Positions 38,823 through 46,760 of a stretch of DNA of 64,000 nucleotides are shown piece after piece. Source of the stretch: Thauera sedimentorum (lineage in GTDB: Bacteria > Pseudomonadota > Gammaproteobacteria > Burkholderiales > Rhodocyclaceae); NCBI RefSeq assembly GCF_014489115.1, contig NZ_JACTAH010000001.1, forward strand, positions 1,984,001 through 2,048,000, read 5' to 3'. Each line of letters starts with the position of its first letter. Positions within the stretch are counted from its first letter, which is position 1. The translations under genes and the position numbers were made by a program. A model generated the notes under the pieces. The model did not search any database. It was not told the origin of the DNA and saw nothing but the letters and a program-made list of their open reading frames with translations.

Positions 38823-39299
38823 TCAGCGCGCAATCGTGTTGGTGCGCTTGATCTTGTTCTGCAACTGGATGATTCCGTACATGAGCGCCTCGGCGGTAGG
38901 CGGGCAGCCCGGCACATACACATCCACCGGCACGATGCGGTCGCAACCACGCACGACCGAGTACGAGTAGTGGTAGTAGCCGCCGCCGTTGGCGCACGAC
39001 CCCATGGAGATCACCCAGCGCGGCTCGGCCATCTGGTCGTATACCTTGCGCAGCGCCGGCGCCATCTTGTTGCACAGCGTGCCGGCGACGATCATCAGGT
39101 CGGACTGACGCGGACTCGGACGGAACACCACGCCGAAGCGGTCCAGGTCATAGCGCGAACAACCCGCGTGGATCATCTCCACCGCACAACAGGCCAGACC
39201 GAAGGTCATCGGCCACAGCGAGCCGGTGCGCGTCCAGTTGATTACCGCATCAAGCGAGGTGGTGACGAAACCCTCGCGAAAGACGCCCTCGATGCTCAT
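38823..39299 (-). CDS. nuoB: NADH-quinone oxidoreductase subunit B
   Basis: A 158-residue subunit carrying the terminal [4Fe-4S] cluster N2. The ligands are in [14 protein letters not shown] (tandem cysteines), [17 protein letters not shown] and [14 protein letters not shown]. It hands electrons to quinone at the NuoB-NuoD interface. It lies 3 bp after nuoA. Confidence 0.97.
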   Translation of the reverse strand: MSIEGVFREGFVTTSLDAVINWTRTGSLWPMTFGLACCAVEMIHAGCSRYDLDRFGVVFRPSPRQSDLMIVAGTLCNKMAPALRKVYDQMAEPRWVISMGSCANGGGYYHYSYSVVRGCDRIVPVDVYVPGCPPTAEALMYGIIQLQNKIKRTNTIAR

Positions 39300-39302
39300 G
39301 CA

Positions 39303-39677
39303 TTACTCCCAGTCGAGCGCTCCGTTTTTCCACTCGACGATGTAGCCGATAACCAGCACGGCAAGAAAAACCATGACCGAGCCGAACACGAACCAGGCGT
39401 GCTCTCCGGCCACAATGAAATCCTGGAAGACGGTCGCCCACGGAAAGAGGAAGGCGATCTCGAGATCGAAGAGAATAAAGAGGATGGCGATCAGGTAGTA
39501 GCGGACATCGAACTTCATGCGGGCGTCTTCAAACGCCTCGAAGCCGCACTCATAAGGCGACAGCTTTTCGCTGTCCGGGCGGTAGGGGGCCACGATGCGG
39601 CCCAGCAGGATGGGAACAATGCCGAAACCCAGGCCCACGAGAATGAAGACCAGAACGGGAAAATAATTTTCCAGCAT
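39303..39677 (-). CDS. nuoA: NADH-quinone oxidoreductase subunit A
   Basis: A 124-residue subunit with three membrane helices. The family motif [39 protein letters not shown] is complete. It is the first gene of nuoABCDEFGHIJKLMN. A GGGGGTTG-like ribosome binding site precedes ATG 39677. A small hairpin separates it from the upstream tRNA-Leu gene. Confidence 0.97.
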   Translation of the reverse strand: MLENYFPVLVFILVGLGFGIVPILLGRIVAPYRPDSEKLSPYECGFEAFEDARMKFDVRYYLIAILFILFDLEIAFLFPWATVFQDFIVAGEHAWFVFGSVMVFLAVLVIGYIVEWKNGALDWE

Positions 39678-39736
39678 TGCGAAACAACCCCCGTTGAAAT
39701 GAGTTTATTGTTGTTTTGTACCGCTCTGCATGGAAA

Positions 39737-39755
39737 CGCCCGCTTTAAGCGGGCG
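39737..39755 (-). terminator. Hairpin between tRNA-Leu and nuoA
   Basis: CGCCCGC (39737-39743) / GCGGGCG (39749-39755) around TTTAA. On the minus strand it follows the tRNA 3' end by about 12 bases and is followed by TTTCC. It may end the tRNA transcript or trim it. The T-tract is weak, so some read-through into nuo is likely. Confidence 0.5.
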
Positions 39756-39766
39756 CCTCCGAATTC

Positions 39767-39851
39767 TGGTGCCGACGGTGAGACTCGAACTCACACGGCT
39801 TTCGCCACCACCCCCTCAAGATGGCGTGTCTACCAATTTCACCACGTCGGC
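39767..39851 (-). tRNA. tRNA-Leu (anticodon GAG)
   Basis: The minus strand reads GCCGACGTGGTGAAATTGG at the 5' end and closes with the matching CGTCGGC, discriminator A and an encoded CCA. The 7-base anticodon loop is TTGAGGG, closed by CCATC/GGTGG, giving anticodon GAG, which reads CUC and CUU. The T arm GAGTTCGAGTCTC is normal and a long class II variable arm is present. It lies between secG and nuoA, a common arrangement in betaproteobacteria. Confidence 0.97.
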
Positions 39852-39914
39852 ACGTCTTGTTACAGCACCGGAATTATACGGGTTTTTCCGCGGTGCGCAA
39901 ACTCTATTTATAGC

Positions 39915-40277
39915 TTATTTGGGGATGGCCTGCTCGCGCGAATCCGGCGCGGTCTGGTCATTTGCGGGAATCTGCTCGGTAGCCGGCGCGGTCGCCGGCA
40001 CCGCCCCTTCCATCACGCTCGCGGGCGCCGTCGGCTTGTTGCTCGCCACATAGCTCAGACCCAGGCTGGTGAGGAAGAAAACGGTCGCCAGCACGGCCGT
40101 GGTGCGGCTCAGGAAATTGGCCGATCCGGACGAACCGAACAGACTGCCGGACGAACCACTGCCGAATGCGGCGCCCATGTCCGCACCCTTGCCATGCTGC
40201 ATCAGCACCAGCCCAATCACGGCAAGACCGACAATCACGTGCACCGTGAGGATCATGGAGAAAAGAAAGTTATTCAT
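39915..40277 (-). CDS. secG: Preprotein translocase subunit SecG
   Basis: A 120-residue inner-membrane protein with two helices (ILTVHVIVGLAVIGLVLMQ and TTAVLATVFFLTSLGLSYVAS). Between them is the family loop HGKGADMGAAFGSGSSGSLFGSSGSANFLSR. SecG helps SecYE-SecA move proteins across the membrane. The C-terminal 35 residues are Ala/Pro-rich and poorly conserved, as is usual. It is 21 bp downstream of tpiA and upstream of tRNA-Leu. Confidence 0.95.
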   Translation of the reverse strand: MNNFLFSMILTVHVIVGLAVIGLVLMQHGKGADMGAAFGSGSSGSLFGSSGSANFLSRTTAVLATVFFLTSLGLSYVASNKPTAPASVMEGAVPATAPATEQIPANDQTAPDSREQAIPK

Positions 40278-40298
40278 TACTGACCTTGCAGATATGTT

Positions 40299-41054
40299 TC
40301 ACGATTGAGCATTTGCCGCTGCGCGGCAAATCGCCAGAAAATCATTCGCCACCAGGGACGCGCCGCCGATCAGACCACCATCGACATTCTCGACGGCAAA
40401 CAATTCGGCCGCATTGCCCGGCTTGACGGACCCGCCATAGAGGATCGGCACCAGATCCGCGACCGCGCAGCGCTCACGCAGCCAGCCACGAATCTCACCA
40501 TGCACCTCGCCCACCTGCCCCGCCGACGCCGAGCGGCCGGTACCGATGGCCCACACCGGCTCATAGGCGAATACCACGCTGCCCAGAACCTCGTCGCCGA
40601 GCACCCCGGCAACGGCGTCGAGCTGACGGCGTATCACCGCCATCGTTTCGCCGGACTCCCGCTCGGCCAGGGTTTCGCCGACACACACGATGGGCACCAG
40701 CCGCGCCGCCAGTGCAGCCGCCGCCTTGCGCCCGACCGTGGCATCGTCCTCGGCGAACAGCGCACGGCGCTCGGAGTGTCCGACGATCGCGTAGCGACAA
40801 CCGAACTCGGCGAGCATGCCGGCACTCACCTCGCCGGTGTAGGCGCCTTCGCCGAACTCGCTGACGTCCTGCGCACCCAGCGCGATCGCGGTGCCGTCAA
40901 GCCGATCCCGCGCCTGCCCAAGGTAGGGATAGGGCACGCATACGGCGCACGCAACCCCCAGGTCGCCGCCCGAAGCAAGCTCGCCAAGGAGCGCCGCATT
41001 GGCGGCGAGGCTGCCATGCATCTTCCAGTTTCCGGCAACGAGTTTGTTCGGCAC
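40299..41054 (-). CDS. tpiA: Triose-phosphate isomerase
   Basis: A 251-residue glycolytic TIM-barrel enzyme interconverting dihydroxyacetone phosphate and glyceraldehyde 3-phosphate. The catalytic residues are Lys in LVAGNWKMHG, His in YAIVGHSERR and Glu in FAYEPVWAIGTG. Phosphate loops are ILYGGSVKPGN and DGGLIGGASL. I take GTG 41054 (VPNKLVAGNWKM) as the start, because it matches the family N-terminus and has GGGTGG upstream. A GTG four codons earlier (41066) would leave only about 11 bases of leader after the predicted start site. Confidence 0.95.
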   Translation of the reverse strand: MPNKLVAGNWKMHGSLAANAALLGELASGGDLGVACAVCVPYPYLGQARDRLDGTAIALGAQDVSEFGEGAYTGEVSAGMLAEFGCRYAIVGHSERRALFAEDDATVGRKAAAALAARLVPIVCVGETLAERESGETMAVIRRQLDAVAGVLGDEVLGSVVFAYEPVWAIGTGRSASAGQVGEVHGEIRGWLRERCAVADLVPILYGGSVKPGNAAELFAVENVDGGLIGGASLVANDFLAICRAAANAQS

Positions 41055-41083
41055 GCGCAGTTCCACCCGGGTAAAACCTGCGG

Positions 41084-41112
41084 ATTATATGCGCTGCCGT
41101 GTCGACCGGCAA
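41084..41112 (-). promoter_or_regulatory. Sigma-70 promoter of tpiA-secG
   Basis: On the minus strand TTGCCG (41112-41107) is separated by exactly 17 bases from a perfect TATAAT (41089-41084). Transcription would start near 41077, about 22 bases before the chosen tpiA start. Confidence 0.75.
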
Positions 41113-41205
41113 ACGCCAGCGCCGCCCTTACCCGGCGGCGGACGCAGAGCGCGCACACCCCACAGACGCCCCATCCTGGCGACAGACGGCAGCGGACAAG
41201 CCCGC

Positions 41206-41796
41206 TCAGCGCGCCCCCGCGCCGAGCTCCGCCATGCGCGCCAGCCACTTGCCACGCGCCTCCGGCTTGAGGGCTTCGACCCTGCCTACCAGCGAGCTGC
41301 GGACCGGCGCGATGCCCGCAAAGCGCAGGATGTTCGAGCGGAAACTGCGCAGGGAGTGGGCGCCGAAGTACCAGCGGTAAATCAGCGCCGGCATGCCCAT
41401 GGTCACCACCACGTGCGCCGACTTGCCGCGCAAGCCGCCGCCCTGCCGGTTGCCGTCGGGCTGCTGCGGACCGAAGGCGAAACCGGGTCGCAGGCACTGC
41501 TCGAGAAAGCCCTTGAGCACGGCCGGCATGTCGCCCATCCACAGGGGATAAAGGAACACCAAATGGTCAGCCGCCGCCATCCGCGCCTGCACCGCCGCAA
41601 TGACCGGCGGCGCAACGCCGTGCTCGAAATCCTCCTTGGTACGCAGCAGGGGAAAGTCCAGCATCGCGACTTCCACGCAATCGACCGCATGCCCGCCGCG
41701 CTCCGCCCCGACGCGGTAGGCGTCGGCCAGCGCGTGGCAGAAGTGGCTGCCGGCGGGATCGGGATGCCCCTGGACGATCAGGATGCGCCTGCTCAT
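41206..41796 (-). CDS. NAD(P)H-dependent oxidoreductase, flavodoxin-like fold
   Basis: A 196-residue flavoprotein of the Flavodoxin_2 type (relatives of MdaB, KefF and NQO1). The N-terminal FMN/FAD phosphate loop is ILIVQGHPDPAGSHFCHAL, and LVFLYPLWMGDMPAVLKGFLEQCL is the hallmark mid-region. It probably reduces quinones or similar acceptors. It diverges from arsR1 with 149 bp between. ArsH also has a flavodoxin fold, but the motifs here are not those of ArsH, so a link to arsenic is only positional. Confidence 0.85.
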   Translation of the reverse strand: MSRRILIVQGHPDPAGSHFCHALADAYRVGAERGGHAVDCVEVAMLDFPLLRTKEDFEHGVAPPVIAAVQARMAAADHLVFLYPLWMGDMPAVLKGFLEQCLRPGFAFGPQQPDGNRQGGGLRGKSAHVVVTMGMPALIYRWYFGAHSLRSFRSNILRFAGIAPVRSSLVGRVEALKPEARGKWLARMAELGAGAR

Positions 41797-41893
41797 GATG
41801 ACTCCGCAATCGTGGCGTCCGGCGATTTTACGCCCGCCCTGCAGGCCGAGGTCACCGGGCCGCCGTGTCGCCCCATGCCGGGCCGGGCAGCGC

Positions 41894-41922
41894 TTGACCT
41901 GTCTCCGCTTGCGGTGAATACT
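41894..41922 (+). promoter_or_regulatory. Candidate sigma-70 promoter of arsR1
   Basis: TTGACC (41894-41899) is followed after 17 bases by AATACT (41917-41922). The -10 end overlaps the palindromic operator at 41922-41937, so a bound ArsR would block RNA polymerase. Confidence 0.55.
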
Positions 41923-41937
41923 TCAACTTTCGTTGAA
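41922..41937. promoter_or_regulatory. ArsR1 operator candidate at the arsR1 promoter
   Basis: TTCAACTTTCGTTGAA has perfect 6-bp arms (TTCAAC/GTTGAA) around TTTC. It lies over the predicted transcription start, 8 bases before the arsR1 ATG. The same TTCAA-N6-TTGAA pattern is found before arsC2 (54865-54880) and, with one mismatch, before acr3 (45037-45052). Confidence 0.7.
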
Positions 41938-41945
41938 CTTTTCAA

Positions 41946-42338
41946 ATGCCAGACCGGATGGAAAAGACCGCAGTTCTTCAGGTGTTCGAAGCACTCTCCT
42001 CGGGCGTGCGCCTGGACGTCTTCCGCCTGCTGGTGCAGGCCGGCGGTGCCGGTCGGGTGGCCGGCGAGATCGCCGCCACGCTGGATGTACCGCCCACCAA
42101 CCTGTCCTTCCACCTCAAGGCCCTGCTCGCCGCCGGGCTGGTCAGCGTGGAGCAGGAAGGCCGCTTCCAGCGCTACCGCGCCAGCATCCCGCTGATGCTG
42201 GACACCATCGCCTACCTCACCGCCAACTGCTGCGGCGACAACCCGGAAGAATGCGCCAGCCTGCGCGACCGGGTGCCGGGCGTGGATGCCTTCCTCCCCA
42301 AGATCTCCTGCAAACCCGACGGAAGCTGCAAAGAATGA
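41946..42338 (+). CDS. arsR: ArsR/SmtB family As(III)-responsive repressor (ArsR1)
   Basis: A 130-residue winged-helix repressor. The recognition helix region is LDVPPTNLSFHLKALLAAGL (residues 47-65), followed by the wing VSVEQEGRFQRYRAS. Likely As(III) ligands are C95, C96 and C103 in NCCGDNPEECAS, close to the C95/C96/C102 site of Acidithiobacillus ferrooxidans ArsR. C122 and C128 add further thiols. It probably represses its own operon from the palindrome just upstream. ATG 41946 is used; a second in-frame ATG lies at 41958. Its stop overlaps the arsC1 start (ATGA). Confidence 0.92.
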   Translation: MPDRMEKTAVLQVFEALSSGVRLDVFRLLVQAGGAGRVAGEIAATLDVPPTNLSFHLKALLAAGLVSVEQEGRFQRYRASIPLMLDTIAYLTANCCGDNPEECASLRDRVPGVDAFLPKISCKPDGSCKE

Positions 42339-42814
42339 ACATCCTCTTCCTGTGCACCGGCAACTCCTGTCGTTCCATCCTCGCCGAGGCTACCTTCAAC
42401 GCCCTGGCCCCGGAAGGCATGCGCGCGATGAGCGCCGGCAGCCAGCCGGCCGGCTACGTGCACCCGCGCTCGCTGGCCCTGTTGGCGCGCGAAGGCATCG
42501 CCACCGAGGGCTACTACAGCAAATCGTGGAACGAACTGCCCGCCACGCCGGATGTGGTGGTCACCGTATGCGCCAGCGCCGCCGGCGAGACCTGCCCGGT
42601 GTACCTAGCCCCGGTGCCGCGCACCCACTGGGGCGTGGACGACCCGGCCAAGGCCACCGGCACGGATGCCGAGATCGACGCTGCCTTCGAAACCGCCTAT
42701 CGCATCCTGCGCGCACGCATCGAAGCCTTCCTCGCCCTGCCCGCCGACCTCGCACAGCGCGATCCGGCCGCCTTCAAGGCCGAGTTCGACCGCATCGGCA
42801 CGATCACCGCCTGA
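42335..42814 (+). CDS. arsC: Arsenate reductase, low-molecular-weight phosphatase type (ArsC1)
   Basis: A 159-residue enzyme that reduces arsenate to arsenite. The phosphatase loop is CTGNSCRS (C7, R13). A downstream redox pair C79 and C87 (TVCASAAGETCP) gives the three-cysteine relay known from pI258-type, thioredoxin-linked ArsC. HWGVDDPAKATGTD matches the conserved Asp loop of this class. It starts at ATG 42335, overlapping arsR1 by 4 bp, and is followed by arsD, so the operon order is arsR-C-D-A. Confidence 0.92.
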   Translation: MNILFLCTGNSCRSILAEATFNALAPEGMRAMSAGSQPAGYVHPRSLALLAREGIATEGYYSKSWNELPATPDVVVTVCASAAGETCPVYLAPVPRTHWGVDDPAKATGTDAEIDAAFETAYRILRARIEAFLALPADLAQRDPAAFKAEFDRIGTITA

Positions 42815-42848
42815 ACACCCCACACCACCCTTCACGGAGTACACCACG

Positions 42849-43202
42849 ATGAAAACCATCCACGTCTTCGATCCCGCCCTGTGCTGCAGCACCGGCGTGT
42901 GCGGCACCGAGGTCGACCAGGCCCTGGTCAGCGCCGCAGCCGACCTCGACTGGGCCAAGCAGCAAGGCCTCGCCGTCGAGCGCTTCAACCTCGCCCAGCA
43001 GCCGCTGGCCTTCGCCGAGAACGCGGTGGTCAAGGGCTACCTGGAGCGCTCCGGGCAGGACGCCCTACCGCTGGTGCTGGTCGATGGCGAAGTGGCGCTG
43101 GCCGGCCGCTACCCCAGCCGCGACGAACTCGCGCGCTGGGCCGGCGTCGCCACGCTGAAGCCCAAGGCCGAAGGCAGCACCTGCTGCGGCGGCTGCTGCT
43201 AA
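42849..43202 (+). CDS. arsD: Arsenite metallochaperone ArsD
   Basis: A 117-residue thioredoxin-fold chaperone that binds As(III) and delivers it to ArsA. The key thiols are present: C12, C13 and C18 in FDPALCCSTGVCG. The C-terminal vicinal pairs C112-C113 and C116-C117 (CCGGCC) correspond to the second cysteine group of plasmid R773 ArsD. It sits between arsC1 and arsA, with 17 bp to arsA. Confidence 0.94.
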   Translation: MKTIHVFDPALCCSTGVCGTEVDQALVSAAADLDWAKQQGLAVERFNLAQQPLAFAENAVVKGYLERSGQDALPLVLVDGEVALAGRYPSRDELARWAGVATLKPKAEGSTCCGGCC

Positions 43203-43219
43203 GCCTTTCGGAGGCCACG

Positions 43220-44989
43220 ATGCTCTTCCTCGACCAGCCGCCCCGTTTCCTCTTCTTCACCGGCAAGGGTGGGGTCGGCAAGACCTCGCTGGCCTGCGCC
43301 ACCGCGGTGCAGCTGGCCGATGCGGGGCACCGGGTGCTGCTGGTGAGCACCGATCCGGCCTCCAACGTCGCCCAGGTGTTTGGCCAGGAGATCGGCAACC
43401 GCCTGGTGCCGGTCTCCGCCGTGCCCAATCTCACCGCGCTGGAGATCGACCCCGAGGCGGCCGCCCAGGCCTACCGCAACCGCATCGTCGGCCCGGTGCG
43501 CGGCGTGCTGCCGGACGAGGTGGTGCGCGGCATCGAGGAACAGCTCTCCGGCGCCTGCACCACCGAAATCGCCGCCTTCGACGAGTTCACCGGCCTGCTC
43601 ACCGACGACGCCCTGTTGCGCGATTTCGAGCACGTCGTCTTCGACACCGCGCCCACCGGCCACACCATCCGCCTGCTGCAGCTGCCCGGCGCCTGGAGCG
43701 GCTTCCTGGAGGCCAACGACAACGGCGCCTCCTGCCTCGGCCCGATGGCCGGGCTGGAGAAGCAGCGCCAGAAATACCGCGCCGCAGTGGACGCGCTTGC
43801 CGACCCGGCACGCACCCGGCTGGTGCTGGTGGCCCGCGCGCAGGCCGCCACGTTGCGCGAGGTGGAGCGCACCCATGAGGAACTGGCCGCCATCGGCCTC
43901 ACCCGCCAGCATCTGGTGATCAACGGCGTGCTGCCGCCAACCGAAGCCACCGCCGACCCGCTGGCCGCAGCCATTGCCGCGCGCGAAGCGGCGGCGCTGG
44001 CCGCCCTGCCCGCCGCGCTGGCCGGCCTGTCGCGCGACCAGGTGGCGCTCAAGCCCTTCAACCTGGTCGGCCTGCCGGCGCTGCGCGCGCTGCTCGGCGA
44101 AGTGGCGGATGGCAGCGCCCCACTTTCGGCCCCCGCGCAGACCACGGACCTCAACGATCTGCCGCGCCTGAACGCGCTGGTCGACGAGATCGCCGCCGCC
44201 GGTCACGGCCTGGTGATGTTGATGGGCAAGGGCGGCGTGGGCAAGACCACGCTGGCCGCCGCGGTGGCGGTGGAACTCGCCCGCCGCGGGCTGCCGGTGC
44301 ACCTGACCACGTCCGACCCCGCGGCGCATCTGGCCGAAACCCTGGAAGGCAGCCTGGAGTCGCTCTCCGTCAGCCGCATCGATCCGCATGCGGAGACCGA
44401 GCGCTACCGCGCCGAGGTGCTGGCCGCCAAGGGCAAGGACCTGGACGAACACGGTCGCGCGCTGCTGGAAGAAGACCTGCGCTCGCCCTGCACCGAGGAG
44501 ATCGCGGTGTTCCAGGCCTTCTCGCGCATCATCCGCGAGGCCGGGCGCAAGTTCGTGGTGATGGACACCGCGCCCACCGGCCATACCCTGCTGCTGCTCG
44601 ACGCCACCGGCGCCTATCACCGCGAAATGGCGCGCCACATGGACAAGAGCGGCGTCACCCACTACACGACGCCGATGATGCAGTTGCAGGACCCGGCGCG
44701 CACCCGGGTGCTGATCGTCACCCTGGCCGAGACCACCCCGGTACTGGAAGCCGCCCGCCTGCAGCACGACCTGCGCCGCGCCGGCATCGAGCCCTGGGCC
44801 TGGGTGATCAACAACAGCCTGGCCGCCGCGCATCCTGCCAGCCCCCTACTCGCCCGCCGCGCCGCCGCCGAAATGGCGCAGATCGACGCGGTACGCCGCG
44901 AGCACGCCCAACGCGTGGCGCTGGTGCCGCTGCAGGCCGAGGAACCGGTGGGCGTGGCGCGCCTGTCGGCGCTCGCCGGGCAAGGATAG
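43220..44989 (+). CDS. arsA: Arsenical pump-driving ATPase ArsA
   Basis: A 589-residue two-domain ATPase that energises arsenite export. There are two Walker A loops, GKGGVGKTS (residues 15-23) and GKGGVGKTT (336-344), one in each half. The As(III)-binding cysteines are C113 (SGACTTEI), C172 (SCLGPMAGL) and C424 (SPCTEEI), matching C113, C172 and C422 of the R773 enzyme. DTAPTGHTIRLLQLP and DTAPTGHTLLLLDATG are the signal-transduction motifs. GGAG lies before ATG 43220. It normally works with ArsB; here the only candidate channel is Acr3, which follows. Confidence 0.96.
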   Translation: MLFLDQPPRFLFFTGKGGVGKTSLACATAVQLADAGHRVLLVSTDPASNVAQVFGQEIGNRLVPVSAVPNLTALEIDPEAAAQAYRNRIVGPVRGVLPDEVVRGIEEQLSGACTTEIAAFDEFTGLLTDDALLRDFEHVVFDTAPTGHTIRLLQLPGAWSGFLEANDNGASCLGPMAGLEKQRQKYRAAVDALADPARTRLVLVARAQAATLREVERTHEELAAIGLTRQHLVINGVLPPTEATADPLAAAIAAREAAALAALPAALAGLSRDQVALKPFNLVGLPALRALLGEVADGSAPLSAPAQTTDLNDLPRLNALVDEIAAAGHGLVMLMGKGGVGKTTLAAAVAVELARRGLPVHLTTSDPAAHLAETLEGSLESLSVSRIDPHAETERYRAEVLAAKGKDLDEHGRALLEEDLRSPCTEEIAVFQAFSRIIREAGRKFVVMDTAPTGHTLLLLDATGAYHREMARHMDKSGVTHYTTPMMQLQDPARTRVLIVTLAETTPVLEAARLQHDLRRAGIEPWAWVINNSLAAAHPASPLLARRAAAEMAQIDAVRREHAQRVALVPLQAEEPVGVARLSALAGQG

Positions 44990-45036
44990 GGCCGCATAGC
45001 GGGACGAGTACGTGCCCGCGACAATCATTGTCACCT

Positions 45037-45052
45037 TTCAACAACTATTAAA
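45037..45052. promoter_or_regulatory. Degenerate ArsR1-type operator before acr3
   Basis: TTCAACAACTATTAAA matches TTCAA-N6-TTGAA with one change (G to A in the right arm). Its left half, TTCAACAAC, is identical to the site before arsC2. It is 18 bases before the acr3 ATG, where a repressor could block initiation. The 81-bp gap after arsA could therefore hold a separate promoter. Confidence 0.5.
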
Positions 45053-45070
45053 TCGTTACCCGAACCGACC

Positions 45071-46165
45071 ATGTCCGCACAATGTGAAATCACCGCCAAA
45101 CGCGCCGCCGGCAGCCCGCTGGGCTTCTTCGAACGCTATCTCACCGTATGGGTGTTCCTGTGCATCCTCGCAGGCACCGCCTTCGGCCAGGCCGCACCGG
45201 AGGTCGCGCAGGCCGTCGGCGCGCTGGAAGTGGCCCATGTGAACATCCCGGTCGGCCTGCTGATCTGGGTGATGATCATCCCGATGCTGATGAAGATCGA
45301 CTTCGGCGCCCTGCACGAGGTACGTCAGCAGAAGGCCAGCATCGGCGTCACCCTGTTCGTGAACTGGGCGGTCAAGCCCTTCACCATGGCCGCGCTGGGC
45401 TGGCTCTTCATCCGCCACGTGTTCGCCCCCTGGCTGCCCGCCGAGCAACTCGACAGCTACATTGCCGGGCTCATCCTGCTCGGCGCCGCGCCCTGCACCG
45501 CGATGGTCTTCGTGTGGAGCAACCTGTGCCGCGGCAACGCCAACTTCACCCTGACCCAGGTGGCGCTCAACGACGCGGTGATGGTGGTCGCCTTCGCCCC
45601 CATCGTGGCCCTGCTGCTGGGCGTGTCGTCCATTCCCGTGCCCTGGGACACGCTCTTCCTCTCCGTGGTGATGTACATCGTCATCCCGCTGGCCATCGCC
45701 CAGTTCGCCCGCGCCCGCCTGCTGCGCGGCGGGCAGGTGGCCTTCGATGCGGCCATGGCCCGCATCGGCCCCTTCTCCATCATCGCCCTGCTCGCCACCC
45801 TGGTGCTGCTGTTTTCCTTCCAGGGCCGCACCATCGTCGCCCAGCCGGCCATCATCGCCATGCTGGCCGTACCCATCCTGCTGCAGACCCTGCTGATCGC
45901 CGCGCTCGGCTATGCGCTCAACCGCAAGCTCAAGGTACGCCACGACGTGGCCGGCCCGTCCACCATGATCGGCGCGTCCAACTTCTTCGAGCTCGCGGTG
46001 GCGGTAGCCATCGTGCTGTACGGCTTCGACTCGGGCGCGGCGCTGGCCACCGTGGTTGGCGTGCTGATCGAGGTGCCGGTGATGCTGTGGCTGGTGAAGA
46101 TGGTGATGCGCACCCGGCAGTGGTACGAACGCGGCCTGCCGGCCGGCGCTACGCAGAACGGGTAG
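45071..46165 (+). CDS. acr3: ACR3 family arsenite efflux transporter
   Basis: A 364-residue inner-membrane arsenite exporter with ten helices. The essential thiol is C142 in LLGAAPCTAMVFVWSNLCRGN, and the conserved glutamate is in VVGVLIEVPVMLWLV. Other family blocks are YLTVWVFLCILAGTAFG and NFTLTQVALNDAVMVV. Acr3 can act as a proton-coupled carrier alone; with arsD-arsA just upstream, it may be ATP-driven here. It is preceded by its own candidate operator. Confidence 0.95.
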   Translation: MSAQCEITAKRAAGSPLGFFERYLTVWVFLCILAGTAFGQAAPEVAQAVGALEVAHVNIPVGLLIWVMIIPMLMKIDFGALHEVRQQKASIGVTLFVNWAVKPFTMAALGWLFIRHVFAPWLPAEQLDSYIAGLILLGAAPCTAMVFVWSNLCRGNANFTLTQVALNDAVMVVAFAPIVALLLGVSSIPVPWDTLFLSVVMYIVIPLAIAQFARARLLRGGQVAFDAAMARIGPFSIIALLATLVLLFSFQGRTIVAQPAIIAMLAVPILLQTLLIAALGYALNRKLKVRHDVAGPSTMIGASNFFELAVAVAIVLYGFDSGAALATVVGVLIEVPVMLWLVKMVMRTRQWYERGLPAGATQNG

Positions 46166-46273
46166 CGGCGTCCTTTCCATGGCGTCCGCGTCATCTACAG
46201 TCAGAGAGTGACCGTCCTGCCCTCCCGGGCGCGACGATCCCGGCACCAGCCCACCTCTTCCGGGGAGACGCAC

Positions 46274-46663
46274 ATGGAAACGATCGAACAGATCCTGGCC
46301 GGCTTCCGCAGCGACCTGCCGAGCGGCAGCCGCACCGCACAGGCGATGGACCGCGGGGCCGGCGCCGAGGAGATCGCCAGCTGCGCCGCGGCCGAGGGCC
46401 TGCACGCGCTGGCCGGCGCATTGTTCGAGGCGCTGGAGGAGCAGGCCGCCGGCACGCTGCCGGACACCGACGCGCATGTCACCGGCGCACTCGAGGAACG
46501 CATCCGCGAGTTCCGCGCCCAGTTGCCCGCCGACAGCGAGACCGCGCGGGCCATCGACCGCCAGGCCAGCATCGAGGAGATCTCCGAGACGGCACAGCAG
46601 GAGGGCCTGAGTTCCTTTGCCGCCCTGCTGTTCGAAGCCGAGCAGGAAGCGGCGCGCGACTGA
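46274..46663 (+). CDS. Hypothetical two-repeat helical protein
   Basis: A 129-residue acidic protein with no recognised function. It consists of two copies of a unit of about 45 residues: residues 11-56 (FRSDLPSGSRTAQAMDR ... EEIASCAAAEGLHALAGALFEA) and 80-124 (FRAQLPADSETARAIDR ... EEISETAQQEGLSSFAALLFEA). The shared pattern is F-R-x2-LP-x3-x-TA-x2-DR-x4-EEI-x7-EGL-x5-LFEA, probably two helical hairpins. There is no signal peptide, metal site or membrane segment. GGGGAGA precedes ATG 46274. It lies after acr3 and may be read from the ars transcript, but nothing else links it to arsenic. Confidence 0.7.
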   Translation: METIEQILAGFRSDLPSGSRTAQAMDRGAGAEEIASCAAAEGLHALAGALFEALEEQAAGTLPDTDAHVTGALEERIREFRAQLPADSETARAIDRQASIEEISETAQQEGLSSFAALLFEAEQEAARD

Positions 46664-46760
46664 GGCGCGGCGCAGAAAGACCGCCCTGCAGCATGGCCGC
46701 GCTCCGTGCCTTTCGTTTTGGATCAAAACAAGCATCCGGTAACACACTGATCGACACGAC

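Noticed and set aside
41054..41066. tpiA start at GTG 41066
   Set aside because: The predicted transcription start near 41077 would leave almost no leader, and the family N-terminus aligns with GTG 41054.
41206..41796. ArsH organoarsenical oxidase
   Set aside because: The protein is flavodoxin-like but has Flavodoxin_2 (MdaB/KefF-type) motifs and is shorter than ArsH; only its position beside arsR1 suggested the link.
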